Numbered from the stretch's first letter, positions 50,461-59,319 are shown. The stretch: 64,000 nucleotides of DNA from DATBSK01 sp964501785 (GCA_964501785.1 CAZCUD010000003.1:248001-312000), one strand, 5' to 3'. Numbers and translations are program-made. Notes: a model not told the origin generated them from the sequence alone.

Positions 50461-51885
50461 ATGACGTACGACCGACTGAGCTCCCTCGACGCGAGCTTCC
50501 TGCACCTCGAGCGACTCGAGACGCCGATGCACGTCGGTGCGCTGTCCGTCTTCGAGGGCGACTCGTTCTTCTCCGACGACGGCCGATTCCGCCTGCGCGA
50601 CGTGCGCGACCTCGTGTCGTCGCGGCTGCACCTCATCCCGCGCTTCCGCAAGCGCATCATGAAGGTCCCGTTCGACGCCGGCGAGCCGATCTGGGTCGAC
50701 GACGAGCGCTTCGACATCGGGTACCACGTGCGGCTCACCGCGCTGCCGGCACCGGGCACCCGCGACCAGCTGCTCGCGCTGTTCGAACGGGTGCAGTCGC
50801 AGGTGCTCGATCGCACCCGCCCCCTGTGGGAGCTGTGGTTCGTCGAGGGCCTCGAGGGCGGCCACGTCGCGCTGTTCCAGAAGACCCACCACGCGCTCGT
50901 CGACGGCGTGTCGGGCGTCGACGTGGCGACCGTGCTGCTCGACTTCGACGCCGAGCCCACGTACCTCGATGCGCCCGAGTGGCAGCCCGAGCCCGCGCCA
51001 CCACCGGCGCGCCTGCTGATCGACTCCGTGAAGGCCATGGTCGCGGGGCCCCAGGCCCTCGTCGACGCGACGCGTCGCGTCGCCGAGGTGCCCCGGCAGA
51101 TGCTCGATCGCGCCGGTGAGCTGGCGCGGTCGCTGTCGACCATCGCCGAGGGCGGTCTCGTCGCTCCCAAGACGTCGCTCAACAACCCGGTGCAGGGTCG
51201 CAGCCGTCGGTTCGGGCTCGTGCAGGTGCCGCTCGAGGACGTGAAGACGGTGCGGCAGGCGTTCGGCGGCACGATCAACGACGTCGTGCTCGCCGGCATC
51301 GGCGGCGGGCTCGCGAGGCTGCTCGAGGAGCGCGACGAGCTGCACGCCGAGCTGGTGCTCAAGATCTTCTGCCCGGTCTCGGTGCGCGACGACACGCAGC
51401 GCATGCAGCTCGGCAACCGCATCTCGGCCATGTTCGTGCCGCTCGCCGTGGGCGAGCCCGATGCGATCAACCGGCTGCGGGGCGTGCAGCACACCACGGC
51501 CGACCTGAAGGAGCGCGAGCAAGCGGTGGGGGCGGCGGCACTGCTCGACCTCACCCAGTACGCGGCGCCCACGATCATGGGGCTCGCGGCGCGGCTCGTC
51601 CACCACCAGCCGCTCACCAACCTGGTGTGCACCAACGTGCCGGGTCCGCAGGTGCCGCTCTACTGCCTCGGCGCGCGGATGCTCGAGGCGTACCCGATGG
51701 TGCCGCTGGCCCGGAACCTCAACCTCGGTGTGGCGGTCCTCTCGTACTGCGGGACGCTGCACCTCGGCCTGCTCGCCGATCGTGACCAGTGGCCCGACCT
51801 CGACGTGCTCGAGGCCGGCATCGACGACGCGTTCGCCGAGCTCGCGAAGCTGGCGAAGGAGCGGTTGGGACCGACCGATGGCTGA
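50461..51885 (+). CDS. Wax ester synthase/diacylglycerol acyltransferase
   Basis: WS/DGAT enzymes esterify fatty alcohols or diacylglycerol with acyl-CoA to make wax esters or triacylglycerol. The 474-residue protein has the normal length; the catalytic HHALVDGVSG (HHxxxDG) sits near residue 145 after PLWELWFVEGLEGG. The C-terminal half has NDVVLAGIGGGLARLL, CPVSVRDD, GNRISAMFVPL and TNVPGPQVPLY, all standard for the family. N-terminal LSSLDASFLHLE is characteristic of actinobacterial members. The amidase gene starts within its last codons. Confidence 0.94.
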   Translation: MTYDRLSSLDASFLHLERLETPMHVGALSVFEGDSFFSDDGRFRLRDVRDLVSSRLHLIPRFRKRIMKVPFDAGEPIWVDDERFDIGYHVRLTALPAPGTRDQLLALFERVQSQVLDRTRPLWELWFVEGLEGGHVALFQKTHHALVDGVSGVDVATVLLDFDAEPTYLDAPEWQPEPAPPPARLLIDSVKAMVAGPQALVDATRRVAEVPRQMLDRAGELARSLSTIAEGGLVAPKTSLNNPVQGRSRRFGLVQVPLEDVKTVRQAFGGTINDVVLAGIGGGLARLLEERDELHAELVLKIFCPVSVRDDTQRMQLGNRISAMFVPLAVGEPDAINRLRGVQHTTADLKEREQAVGAAALLDLTQYAAPTIMGLAARLVHHQPLTNLVCTNVPGPQVPLYCLGARMLEAYPMVPLARNLNLGVAVLSYCGTLHLGLLADRDQWPDLDVLEAGIDDAFAELAKLAKERLGPTDG

Positions 51886-53338
51886 GGTCGCCACACCGCG
51901 ACCGCTCGAGACCGAGGTCTGGGAGCGCGACGCCTGGGACATCGCCGACGCGGTGCGGGCGGGCAGCCTGTCGGCGCGCGACGTGCTCGAGGTGCACCTC
52001 GATCGCATCGAGCGGCTCGACCCCGCGCTCAACAGCGTCTGCTACCTCGACGTCGACGCGGCTCGGGCCCGGGCCGACGAGGTCGACGCGCAGGTGGCCG
52101 CCGGTGGCGATCCGGGCGCGCTCGCGGGCGTGCCGATCGGCGTCAAGGAGCTGTCCTCGGTGGGGGGCTGGCCCGAGACCCACGCGTCGGTGGTGCTGGC
52201 CGACCGCATCGCCACCGCCGACGAGAACGAGGTCGCCCGTCTGCGCGGTGCGGGCGCGATCATCACCGGGCTCACGACCGCGTCCGAGCACGGCACCGTG
52301 AGCTTCACCAACACGCCGCTGCACGGCATCACCCGCAACCCGTGGCACCTCGACCGCACGCCCGGCGGTTCGTCGGGTGGCTCCGCCGCCGCGGTCGCGG
52401 CCGGCCTGTTCCCGGCGTGCACCGGCGGCGACGGTGGCGGATCGATCCGCATCCCCGCGTCGTACTCGGGGCTGTTCGGCATGAAGTCGACGTTCGGACG
52501 GATCGGGCGGGGCCCGCAGCCGTTCCCGATGTCGCTCAACCCGGTGCGGGGCCCGATGGTGCGATCGGTGCGCGACGCCGCCCGCTACCTCGACGTGTGC
52601 TCGGGTCCCACGCTGACGGATCCGACGTCGCTGCCGAAGCCCGAGGTGCCCTTCGAGGACGAGCTGTGCTCCGGGGTCGCGATGGAGCGGCTGCGGGGCA
52701 AGCGCGTCGCGTTCACTCGATCGGTCGGGTTCGCAGGCAGCGACCCCGTGGTCGCCGAGCACGCCGAGGAGCTCGCGCACGTGCTGGTCGAGCGGGCCGG
52801 GCTCGAGGTCGTCGACGACGTCGAGGTCGCGCTGCCGAAGCCGGGCGCGTCGTGGGGGCTGCTGTCGACGATCGACGACATGGCGTGGTACGTCGACGAC
52901 GTCGAGGGGCGGCTCGACGAGGTGACGCCGGTGCACCGACTCCAGCACACCTCGTTCACCCGCCTCACGCCGCCGGTGCTCGCCAAGGCGATCCGGCGGC
53001 GCCACGAGCTGCTCACGGCGGTCGCCGCGATCTTCGAGCAGGTCGACCTGCTGCTCACACCGACGACGCCCACACCCGCGTTCGCGGCCGAGGGGGTGTT
53101 CGCCGGCGAGGTCGACGGCCAGGAGGTCGGGCTCTTCGAGCTGTCGGCGGCGTTCACCGCGCCGTTCAACATGACGGGCCAACCCGCGGCGAGCATCCCG
53201 TCGGGTCTCGTCGACGGCCTCCCGGTCGCGCTCCAGGTCGTCGCGCCGCGCCACCTCGACATCGACTGCCTCGCCGCCGCCGCCCTCGTCGAGGACGCCC
53301 GCCCCTGGCCCAAGCTCGCGCCGTTCGCGTACTCGTGA
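51878..53338 (+). CDS. Amidase (amidase signature family)
   Basis: The 486-residue protein has the Ser-cisSer-Lys triad: the lysine in GVPIGVKELSSVGG, the cis-serine in TPGGSSGGSAAAVAAGL and the nucleophile in GDGGGSIRIPASYSGLFG. LLTPTTPTPAFAAEG and FNMTGQPAASIPSG are typical of AmiC-like aryl or acyl amidases. No GatB or GatC gene is near, and the N-terminus differs from GatA, so a general amidase is more likely than tRNA amidotransferase. ATG overlaps the wax-ester synthase end by eight bases. Confidence 0.9.
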   Translation: MAEVATPRPLETEVWERDAWDIADAVRAGSLSARDVLEVHLDRIERLDPALNSVCYLDVDAARARADEVDAQVAAGGDPGALAGVPIGVKELSSVGGWPETHASVVLADRIATADENEVARLRGAGAIITGLTTASEHGTVSFTNTPLHGITRNPWHLDRTPGGSSGGSAAAVAAGLFPACTGGDGGGSIRIPASYSGLFGMKSTFGRIGRGPQPFPMSLNPVRGPMVRSVRDAARYLDVCSGPTLTDPTSLPKPEVPFEDELCSGVAMERLRGKRVAFTRSVGFAGSDPVVAEHAEELAHVLVERAGLEVVDDVEVALPKPGASWGLLSTIDDMAWYVDDVEGRLDEVTPVHRLQHTSFTRLTPPVLAKAIRRRHELLTAVAAIFEQVDLLLTPTTPTPAFAAEGVFAGEVDGQEVGLFELSAAFTAPFNMTGQPAASIPSGLVDGLPVALQVVAPRHLDIDCLAAAALVEDARPWPKLAPFAYS

Positions 53339-53356
53339 GCGGGGCAGCCCCTCGGA

Positions 53357-53377
53357 CGAGGGGGGCGGGCCCCCTCG
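53357..53377 (+). terminator. Hairpin after the amidase gene
   Basis: CGAGGGGG pairs perfectly with CCCCCTCG around a five-base loop, 19 bases past the amidase stop. Confidence 0.55.
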
Positions 53378-53404
53378 TAGGCCTCGCGGCGTCCCCCCGC
53401 GCCC

Positions 53405-53447
53405 GTTGGCAGCGCTATCGACCCAGGAGGTCGACAATGCTGCCAAC
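53405..53447. repeat. Palindromic intergenic element, single copy type
   Basis: GTTGGCAGC pairs with GCTGCCAAC, and inner TATCGACC with GGTCGACA, giving a long nearly perfect stem. It is built like the alpha elements but with its own sequence. Confidence 0.55.
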
Positions 53448-53500
53448 CGCGCATGCCCACGGGCGGGCTTCATCGGGGCCAGAGTGCCTCGCGCCACGGA

Positions 53501-53506
53501 TAGGGT
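53501..53506 (+). promoter_or_regulatory. -10 box for the MBL-fold gene
   Basis: TAGGGT ends nine bases before the ATG at 53516. Confidence 0.4.
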
Positions 53507-53515
53507 AAGTCGCTG

Positions 53516-54733
53516 ATGACCGCCACCGCGCGGCAGCCGGGTGACCCGACCGAGGCGCCCAGGCCCAAGCCGAAGAAGCAAGAGCAGGAGCCCGCGTCCG
53601 ACGAGGTCGTGGAGGTCGCGCCCGGCGTCATCCGGATGCAGCTGCCGATCTGGATGCCGGGCCTCGGTCACGTCAACACCTACGGACTGCTCGACGACCG
53701 CGGCCTCGCGGTCGTCGATCCCGGGCTGCCGGGCCCGTCGTCGTGGAAGGCGCTCAAGAGGCGACTGAAGAGCGCGGGCTTCCGGGTCAAGGACATCCAC
53801 ACGGTGATCGTCACGCACTCGCACCCCGACCACTTCGGTGGCGCGGGGCGCATCAAGAGCGAGGCCGACGCGAACCTCGTCACCCACCGCGCGTTCACGA
53901 CGTGGTCGCTCGAGGAGTCGGAGCGCCGCAACAAGCTGCCGTCGGAGGAGGAGCAGCTCGAGATGGAGCGCGCCGCGGCCGCGGCCGCGCAGGCGCTCGA
54001 CATCGGCGGCGAGGAGATCCCGACGATCGCGGATCACACCGATGACTTCGAGGGCGATCCGCTGCGCGACAACCCGTCGAGCAAGATCCAGGCGGAGTCG
54101 GTGCCGTGGGGCGGCGAGACGCCCTGGGGCGGGAGCAAGCACCCGATGCCGCCGTGGAGCCGCCGCATGATGATCCGGGCGCTGCGCCTGGTGTTCAAGC
54201 CGCCGAACCCCAGCCAGCGGGTCGTGCACGGCGAGCGGCTGTCGCTCGCGGGGCGCGACTGGGTGTCGATCCACACGCCCGGGCACACCGTCGACCACCT
54301 GTGCCTCTACGACCCGGAGCACGGCGTGCTCATCTCCGGCGACCACGTGCTGCCGTCGATCACGCCGCACGTCTCGGGCGTGGGCAACGGCGCCGACGCG
54401 CTGAAGTCGTACCTCCAGACGCTCGACCTCGTCGCCGCGCTCGACGGCGTGCGGCTCGGCCTCCCGGCCCACGGCCACCCGTTCGACGACGTGCCGGGCC
54501 GGGTCGAGGCGATCAAGGAGCACCACCACGAGCGCATGGAGCTGATCACCGAGGCGAGCAACGCCCTCGGCCCGGCGACCGTGCAGCAGCTCTCGCACGA
54601 GATCTTCCCCAAGAAGCACTGGGGCGTGATGGCCGAGAGCGAGACGTTCGCCCACCTCGAGCACATGGTCATCGCCGGAGAGGCCGAGCGCTGGACCGAC
54701 GAGCGCGGCCGCCTCGTCTACCGCGCGGCGTAG
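53516..54733 (+). CDS. Metallo-beta-lactamase fold hydrolase
   Basis: The 405-residue protein has a charged N-terminal extension (PRPKPKKQEQEP) and then an MBL fold: THSHPDHFGGAG is the HxHxDH motif, HTPGHTVDHLCLY holds the next His, ISGDHVLPS the bridging Asp, and LPAHGHPF the last His. The long insertion at about residues 120-240 and a C-terminal helical domain (EHHHERMELITEASNALG) match the RNase Z-unrelated LACTB2-like group. The exact substrate is unclear; hydrolysis of a thioester or phosphodiester is possible. Separate unit with its own promoter. Confidence 0.88.
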   Translation: MTATARQPGDPTEAPRPKPKKQEQEPASDEVVEVAPGVIRMQLPIWMPGLGHVNTYGLLDDRGLAVVDPGLPGPSSWKALKRRLKSAGFRVKDIHTVIVTHSHPDHFGGAGRIKSEADANLVTHRAFTTWSLEESERRNKLPSEEEQLEMERAAAAAAQALDIGGEEIPTIADHTDDFEGDPLRDNPSSKIQAESVPWGGETPWGGSKHPMPPWSRRMMIRALRLVFKPPNPSQRVVHGERLSLAGRDWVSIHTPGHTVDHLCLYDPEHGVLISGDHVLPSITPHVSGVGNGADALKSYLQTLDLVAALDGVRLGLPAHGHPFDDVPGRVEAIKEHHHERMELITEASNALGPATVQQLSHEIFPKKHWGVMAESETFAHLEHMVIAGEAERWTDERGRLVYRAA

Positions 54734-54743
54734 CCAACCCCCT

Positions 54744-54785
54744 GGTTGCGTAGCTCACCTTCGAGGAGAGGGTCGAGCAACGCAC
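54744..54785. terminator. Palindromic intergenic element, beta family copy 4
   Basis: TTGCGTAGCTC faces GAGCAACGCA around CACCTTCGAGGAGAGGGTC. It starts 11 bases after the preceding stop; its loop matches copy 2. Confidence 0.55.
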
Positions 54786-54814
54786 GTCAGCAAGCATGCC
54801 GTCGAGCGTGGCGG

Positions 54815-54820
54815 TACCCT
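54815..54820 (+). promoter_or_regulatory. Leaderless -10 box
   Basis: TACCCT ends seven bases before the ATG at 54828. Confidence 0.4.
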
Positions 54821-54827
54821 CCGCGCC

Positions 54828-55382
54828 ATGACGACGTGGCGCATGGATCCGACGAAGACGTGGCGCAAGGTGGAGGAGCGGCTGGAGCGCGAGACCGATC
54901 CGCGCCGGCGTCAGCTGCTCGAGAACGTCCTGACGCACATGAAGGCCGAGGCCGCGGGCGACCTCGCCGGCCTGATGTCGACGCTCGCCCCCGACCCGCA
55001 GTACCACCAGTGGGGCGCGACGCCCGCCGACCACGGGCCCAAGGGTCGCGCCGCGGTGCAGAATTTCTACGAGGACTTCGTCGCGTCGGGTGCAACCAAC
55101 CTCGAGTACGACGTCGAGCACCTCGTCGTCGACGAGGACTGCATCGTCACCGAGGGCGTCATGCGCATCGCCTACCCCGGCACGATCGTCGCCGCGATGG
55201 GCAAGGACGTCGACGACCCGGCGGCGTACTACTTGTACGAGTCGCGCATGTGCGTGCTGTGGCCCTACGACGCCGACGGCATGCTCCTCGCGGAGGACGC
55301 GTACACCGCGACCGACGGCTTCGCGAACCTCCGCAAGCTCACCCCCGACGAGCTCCCACCCGCGTTGGTCGCGACCGTCTGA
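54828..55382 (+). CDS. NTF2/SnoaL-like protein
   Basis: The 184-residue protein has the cone-shaped NTF2-like pattern: helical start (QLLENVLTHMKAEAAGDLAGL), LAPDPQYHQWG, GRAAVQNFYEDFVASG and two beta hairpins ending in CVLWPYDADGMLLAEDAY. Such proteins bind or isomerise small hydrophobic molecules, or serve in polyketide and steroid metabolism. The particular ligand is not readable. Convergent with the secreted propeller gene, 16 bases apart. Confidence 0.72.
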   Translation: MTTWRMDPTKTWRKVEERLERETDPRRRQLLENVLTHMKAEAAGDLAGLMSTLAPDPQYHQWGATPADHGPKGRAAVQNFYEDFVASGATNLEYDVEHLVVDEDCIVTEGVMRIAYPGTIVAAMGKDVDDPAAYYLYESRMCVLWPYDADGMLLAEDAYTATDGFANLRKLTPDELPPALVATV

Positions 55383-55398
55383 TCGTCACCACCGTCTC

Positions 55399-56367
55399 TC
55401 AGCCGGTGAACATCGGCTGCAGCACCACCGGGACGGGTGCCGTACACCCGAGCGGGCCGAACGTCAGCCCGGTCATCGTCTCGAACGCCTGGGGATCGTC
55501 GCTGACCGGGAGCGTCGCCACCGGGGTCACGGCCGCGGTCGTCGGGTCGATCGTGGCCGACGAGTAGGTGCGCGGTGGCGCCAGCGCGCTCGCGACGACG
55601 GCCCAGAGCGTCCCGTCGTCGGAGAACGCGAGCCCGCCCGCCGAGGTGGTGCCGCCCAGCGAGCCCACTGCGTCGACCTGAGCGGTCGCGGTGTCGAGCG
55701 TGCCGAGCGTGCCCGTCCCCACCGCCGCCGGCCCGACCTCGCCCCGCGTCAGCGCGGGTGGTGACGCCTCGGAAGGTGGCACCGTCGTCTCGATGAGGTT
55801 GGTGGACAGCGAGCCGTCGCACGCACGAGTCAACCCGCCCACGAAGTACGGGGTCTCGGCCGCCAGCCGGCCGACGAACGTCGCGACGGCGGTCTCGGGG
55901 TCGATCCGATACAGGCACGGGTCGGCTGCGCAGTCGTTCTCCGTGGTCTTGCCGTAGAACCACAGCGTGCCGACCACGTCGAACTCGAGCCCGCCGATGT
56001 CGGTCACGTGGACGCCCGTCGAGCCGACCATCGTCTGCACGCCGGTCGCGGGGTCGATCAGCACGAGCGGGGACGGAGCCGTCGTGGTGAGGCCCGTGAG
56101 CGTGACCCCGTAGATGCGGCCGTCGTCACGAGCCGCGTAGTCGACCGGGCACAGCTCGCTCTGGCGCAGCGGGCCGAGCGGGGTGATGGCGCCCGCGCCG
56201 AGGTCGACCGTCACGATCTGACACGTCATCGTCGGGAGCGGGTCGCCCGGGATCGTCGTGAAGCGCGTCGCGAGCGCGCTCGATGCGCTGCCCGCCGTGG
56301 CCGAGCCGGGTTGCAGCGCACCGACCAGTGCCGTCACGACGACCAGACCGACGAGCGTTCGTCGCAC
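55399..56367 (-). CDS. Secreted beta-propeller-like protein ending in FTG, paralogue
   Basis: The 322-residue precursor has a signal peptide (RRTLVGLVVVTALVGALQPG). The mature chain resembles the protein at 39791-40825: both have a DLxxGxxxPLG unit followed by a Cys and a (D)DGxIxGV strand, a CLYxxDPxTxxxTxVG unit and an acidic, Cys-paired core. Units such as LVLIDPATGVQTMVG, TLWFYGKTTE and TLDTATAQVDAVG look like propeller blades. It ends PVPVVLQPMFTG. GTG 56367 has GGAG upstream; a GTG two codons earlier is possible. Confidence 0.68.
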   Translation of the reverse strand: MRRTLVGLVVVTALVGALQPGSATAGSASSALATRFTTIPGDPLPTMTCQIVTVDLGAGAITPLGPLRQSELCPVDYAARDDGRIYGVTLTGLTTTAPSPLVLIDPATGVQTMVGSTGVHVTDIGGLEFDVVGTLWFYGKTTENDCAADPCLYRIDPETAVATFVGRLAAETPYFVGGLTRACDGSLSTNLIETTVPPSEASPPALTRGEVGPAAVGTGTLGTLDTATAQVDAVGSLGGTTSAGGLAFSDDGTLWAVVASALAPPRTYSSATIDPTTAAVTPVATLPVSDDPQAFETMTGLTFGPLGCTAPVPVVLQPMFTG

Positions 56368-56414
56368 GAGCACCTCCGCCGCGTCTCCTGGGCGCGAGCG
56401 CCGGTCTACCACGG

Positions 56415-56420
56415 TACGGT
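56415..56420 (+). promoter_or_regulatory. Leaderless -10 box for the M20 peptidase
   Basis: TACGGT ends seven bases before the ATG at 56428. Confidence 0.4.
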
Positions 56421-56427
56421 GCGCCAC

Positions 56428-57765
56428 ATGCCCGTCGATCTGCAGGACGAGTCCACCGATCTCCTCCAACAGCTGATCCGCAACGCGTGCGTCAACGACG
56501 GGCGCATCGAGTCGGGCGGGGAGATCCGCAGCGTCGACCTGCTCCAGCAGTACCTCGGCGATACCGGCCTCGACGTGCAGCGCTTCGAGCCCCAGCCCGG
56601 ACGCGCATCCCTCGTGGCACGCATCGAGGGGAGCGACCCGAGCGCGCCGAGCCTGCTGCTCATGGGCCACACCGACGTCGTCCCGGTCAACGTCGACGGG
56701 TGGAGCCGCGACCCGTTCTCCGGCGACATCGACGACGACGGGTTCGTGTGGGGACGCGGCGCGGTCGACATGCTCAACATCACCGCGTCACAAGCAGTGG
56801 CGTTCAAGCAGCTCGCGCAGTCGGGCTTCACGCCGAAGGGCACGCTGATCTACCTGGCGGTCGCGGACGAGGAGGCGCTCGGCACCTGGGGCGCCAAGTA
56901 CCTCGTGGAGCACGAGCGCGACGCGGTGTACGCCGACTACGTGCTCACCGAATCGGGCGGCTACCAGATGCCGACTCCCGAGGGCGTGCGCCTGCCGGTG
57001 CTCACCGCCGAGAAGGGAACGTTCTGGTCGAAGCTGCGGATCGGCGGCACGCCAGGCCACGGCTCTCAGCCGTACCGCACCGACAACGCGGTGGTGACGG
57101 CGGCGGAGGTGGTGCGGCGGATCTCCGAGTACCACCCACCCACCCAGATCCAGGACGTGTGGCGCAAGTTCGTCGAGGGCATGCACTACCCGCCCGAGCT
57201 CACCGAGGCCTTCCTCGATCCCGACGGTCTGCGCGACGCGCTCGCCGAGCTGCCGCTCGGCATGTCGCGCCTCGTGCACGCGTGCACCCACACGACGATG
57301 TCGCCGAACGTCATGCACGGCGGCACCAAGACGAACGTCATCCCCGACGTGGTCGAGCTCGAGGTCGACATCCGCACGCTGCCGGGCCAGACCGGCGACG
57401 AGGTCCGGGCGTTGCTCGACGAAGCGCTCGGCGACCTCGCCGACCGGGTCGAGATGGAGTCGAACGACGACCCGTCCACGGAGTCACCGATCGACACGCC
57501 GCTGTGGGACTGCCTCGAGCGGGTCAGCGGACGACTCGTCGAGGGCTCGGCGCTGGTGCCCTTCCTGATGGTCGGCGGCACCGACAATCGGTTCTTCCGG
57601 CGGGCGGGCTCCGTCGGCTACGGCTACGCGCTCTTCAGCCGGCGACTCAGCTTCGAGGACTACGCCACGATGTTCCACGGCAACGACGAGCGGGTCGACG
57701 TCGACTCGCTCGGCCTCTCCGCCCAGCTCTGGGACGCCGTCGCCCGCGACCTCCTCGACGGCTGA
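56428..57765 (+). CDS. M20-family metallopeptidase
   Basis: The 445-residue enzyme belongs to the M20/ArgE/DapE/CPG2 family of di-zinc peptidases. LLLMGHTDVVPV has the first His and Asp, VWGRGAVDM the bridging Asp, VADEEALGTWGAKYLV the catalytic Glu and metal Glu, and the last ligand area is VGGTDNRFFRRAGS, where the usual terminal His is not obvious. The lid domain contains GGTPGHGSQPYRTDNAV. It most resembles carboxypeptidase-type members such as Cys-Gly or acyl-amino-acid peptidases. Separate unit. Confidence 0.88.
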   Translation: MPVDLQDESTDLLQQLIRNACVNDGRIESGGEIRSVDLLQQYLGDTGLDVQRFEPQPGRASLVARIEGSDPSAPSLLLMGHTDVVPVNVDGWSRDPFSGDIDDDGFVWGRGAVDMLNITASQAVAFKQLAQSGFTPKGTLIYLAVADEEALGTWGAKYLVEHERDAVYADYVLTESGGYQMPTPEGVRLPVLTAEKGTFWSKLRIGGTPGHGSQPYRTDNAVVTAAEVVRRISEYHPPTQIQDVWRKFVEGMHYPPELTEAFLDPDGLRDALAELPLGMSRLVHACTHTTMSPNVMHGGTKTNVIPDVVELEVDIRTLPGQTGDEVRALLDEALGDLADRVEMESNDDPSTESPIDTPLWDCLERVSGRLVEGSALVPFLMVGGTDNRFFRRAGSVGYGYALFSRRLSFEDYATMFHGNDERVDVDSLGLSAQLWDAVARDLLDG

Positions 57766-57811
57766 CCGACCGAAGCGCGCCCACCGTTCTCGACGGGCTG
57801 ACGCTCCCCAA

Positions 57812-57863
57812 CCGTTTTGGCGTCAGGAGACCCGTCTGACGCGGGTCTGCTGACGCCGAAACG
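57812..57863. terminator. Palindromic intergenic element, gamma family copy 2
   Basis: CCGTTTTGGCGTCAG pairs with CTGACGCCGAAACG and inner AGACCCG with CGGGTCT. It is nearly identical to the second hairpin at 15513-15566 and lies between convergent genes. Confidence 0.65.
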
Positions 57864-57889
57864 CCGGTGACCGCGCGATCGCGGGACGC

Positions 57890-57957
57890 GGGTCGGTCAG
57901 GCGTGCGGGTCGGTCAGGCGTGCGGGTCGGTCGGGCGTGCGGGTCGGCCCGGGATGC
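57890..57957. repeat. Tandem 17-bp repeat, three to four copies
   Basis: The unit GGGTCGGTCAGGCGTGC occurs at 57890 and 57907 exactly, at 57924 with one change and at 57941 in degenerate form. The array lies between the gamma palindrome and the stop of the SRPBCC gene. Confidence 0.85.
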
Positions 57958-57960
57958 CGG

Positions 57961-58422
57961 TCAGTCGGCGTCGGGGATGGCGGTCGACTCGATGGCCGAC
58001 TTCGCGGACGCGAGCGACTGGCGCAGCGAGCGGCGGAGCGGGCCGCGCAGGGGCAGGCTGACGATGCTGCCCACGTACTTCACGGGCACCGACCACTCGA
58101 CGGTGGCGACGATCCGGGTGCCGCCGGCGGTGTTGGGCGCGAACTGACGGGTCGACCGGGTCTCGACGCCCGACTGGCGCGTCGTGGTCACGGTGCAGCG
58201 CGGCGGGTCGTACTCCAGGTGCGCGCTGGTCGCCTCCACCAGATCGCCGTGCCGGTTGCGGGTCGTGTACTCGACGTGACGGCCGCCGTTGTGCAGCGGC
58301 TGCACGTCGGTCACTTCGACCAGGCTCGGGACCAGGATCGACGCGTTGTCGAGGTCGTCGAAGAACGCGAACACCTCGTCGACGGGTGCGTCGACGTCGA
58401 TCTCCTCCTGCACCCGACTCAT
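57961..58422 (-). CDS. SRPBCC (START/Bet v1-like) protein
   Basis: The 153-residue protein has the helix-grip fold pattern: VQEEIDVDAPVDEVFAFFDD at the start, VEVTDVQPLHNGGRHVEY strands, and a long C-terminal helix (RRSLRQSLASAKSAIEST). It has no catalytic signature and probably binds a lipid or polyketide-like ligand. It is transcribed in the same direction as the PAC2 gene 15 bases upstream, so the two may form a unit. Confidence 0.8.
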   Translation of the reverse strand: MSRVQEEIDVDAPVDEVFAFFDDLDNASILVPSLVEVTDVQPLHNGGRHVEYTTRNRHGDLVEATSAHLEYDPPRCTVTTTRQSGVETRSTRQFAPNTAGGTRIVATVEWSVPVKYVGSIVSLPLRGPLRRSLRQSLASAKSAIESTAIPDAD

Positions 58423-58437
58423 GGCCCGTCCGACGAG

Positions 58438-59313
58438 TCAGCCGTCGCCGCGCTGCTCGCGCAGGAAGCGCTCGAGCTCGTCGGCGAGCTCGTCGCCGCT
58501 CGGCAGGTCGGCGCCCCATGCTTCGGCGTCGGTGGACTCGGCGTCGTAGCGCTCCTCCAACGTCGCGACGTAGCCGCGCACGTCCTCGTCGGCCGCGGTG
58601 ACCTCGTCGACCTTCCCGCGCCAGGCGTCGGCCGTCCGGCGCAGGCCGCGGAGGTCGAGATCGAGCCGACACAGCGCCCCGACGCGCTCGAGCAGGGCGA
58701 GCGTGGCGGGTGGGTTGGGTGGTGCGGCCAGGTAGTGAGGGACGGGCGCCCACAGCGACACCGAGGGGACGGTGCGGGCGCGGCACGCGTCGTGCAGGAC
58801 CCCGACGATCCCCGTGGGCCCCTCGTAGCGCGAGGTCGCGAGGCCGAGGCGACGCACCAGCTCGTCGTCGGTCGACGCGCCGGTGACTCGTGCCTTGCGG
58901 GTGTGCGGGACGTCGGCGAGCAGCGCGCCGAGGGTCACCACGAGCTCGCAACCGGTCTCTGACGCGACGGTGAGGATCGCGTTGGTGAACGACCGCCACC
59001 GGTACGACGGCTCGATGCCGCGGAGGACGACGAGGTCACGCTCCTCGCGGTGCACGACGAAGAAGGCGTTGCTCGGCCACGTCACCTCACGGGTCACGCC
59101 GTCGACGAGCACGACGTGCGGACGACGGGCCTGGAAGTCGAAGTGCTCCTCGGGGTCGATCGACGCGAGCGGCGTCGACGAGCCCTCGTGGTCAGTGAGC
59201 CACGCCGCGGCCGACGACGACGCGTCCGCCGCGTCGTTCCATCCCTCGAACCCCGCGACCAGGACGGGTCGACGGAGGGCGTGCGGCTGCTCGTCCCACA
59301 CCAGGCCGTCCAT
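58438..59313 (-). CDS. PAC2-family protein
   Basis: This 291-residue protein matches the actinobacterial PAC2 family (related to proteasome assembly chaperone 2): RRPVLVAGFEGWNDAADASS at the start, FDFQARRPHVVLVDGVTR, RDLVVLRGIEPSYRWRSF, and LVVTLGALLADVPHTRKARV. The C-terminal acidic helices (ELADELERFLREQRG) are typical. Mycobacterial relatives are conserved near proteasome-related genes but the biochemical role is unknown. The ATG follows a TAGCCT box on the minus strand. Confidence 0.87.
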   Translation of the reverse strand: MDGLVWDEQPHALRRPVLVAGFEGWNDAADASSSAAAWLTDHEGSSTPLASIDPEEHFDFQARRPHVVLVDGVTREVTWPSNAFFVVHREERDLVVLRGIEPSYRWRSFTNAILTVASETGCELVVTLGALLADVPHTRKARVTGASTDDELVRRLGLATSRYEGPTGIVGVLHDACRARTVPSVSLWAPVPHYLAAPPNPPATLALLERVGALCRLDLDLRGLRRTADAWRGKVDEVTAADEDVRGYVATLEERYDAESTDAEAWGADLPSGDELADELERFLREQRGDG

Positions 59314-59319
59314 GGGGAC

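Noticed and set aside
51878..53338. The amidase as GatA of the tRNA amidotransferase
   Set aside because: gatB and gatC are absent nearby, and the sequence follows general amidases more than GatA.
57890..57957. Short CRISPR-like array
   Set aside because: The repeats are directly adjacent with no unique spacers, and no cas gene is in the window.
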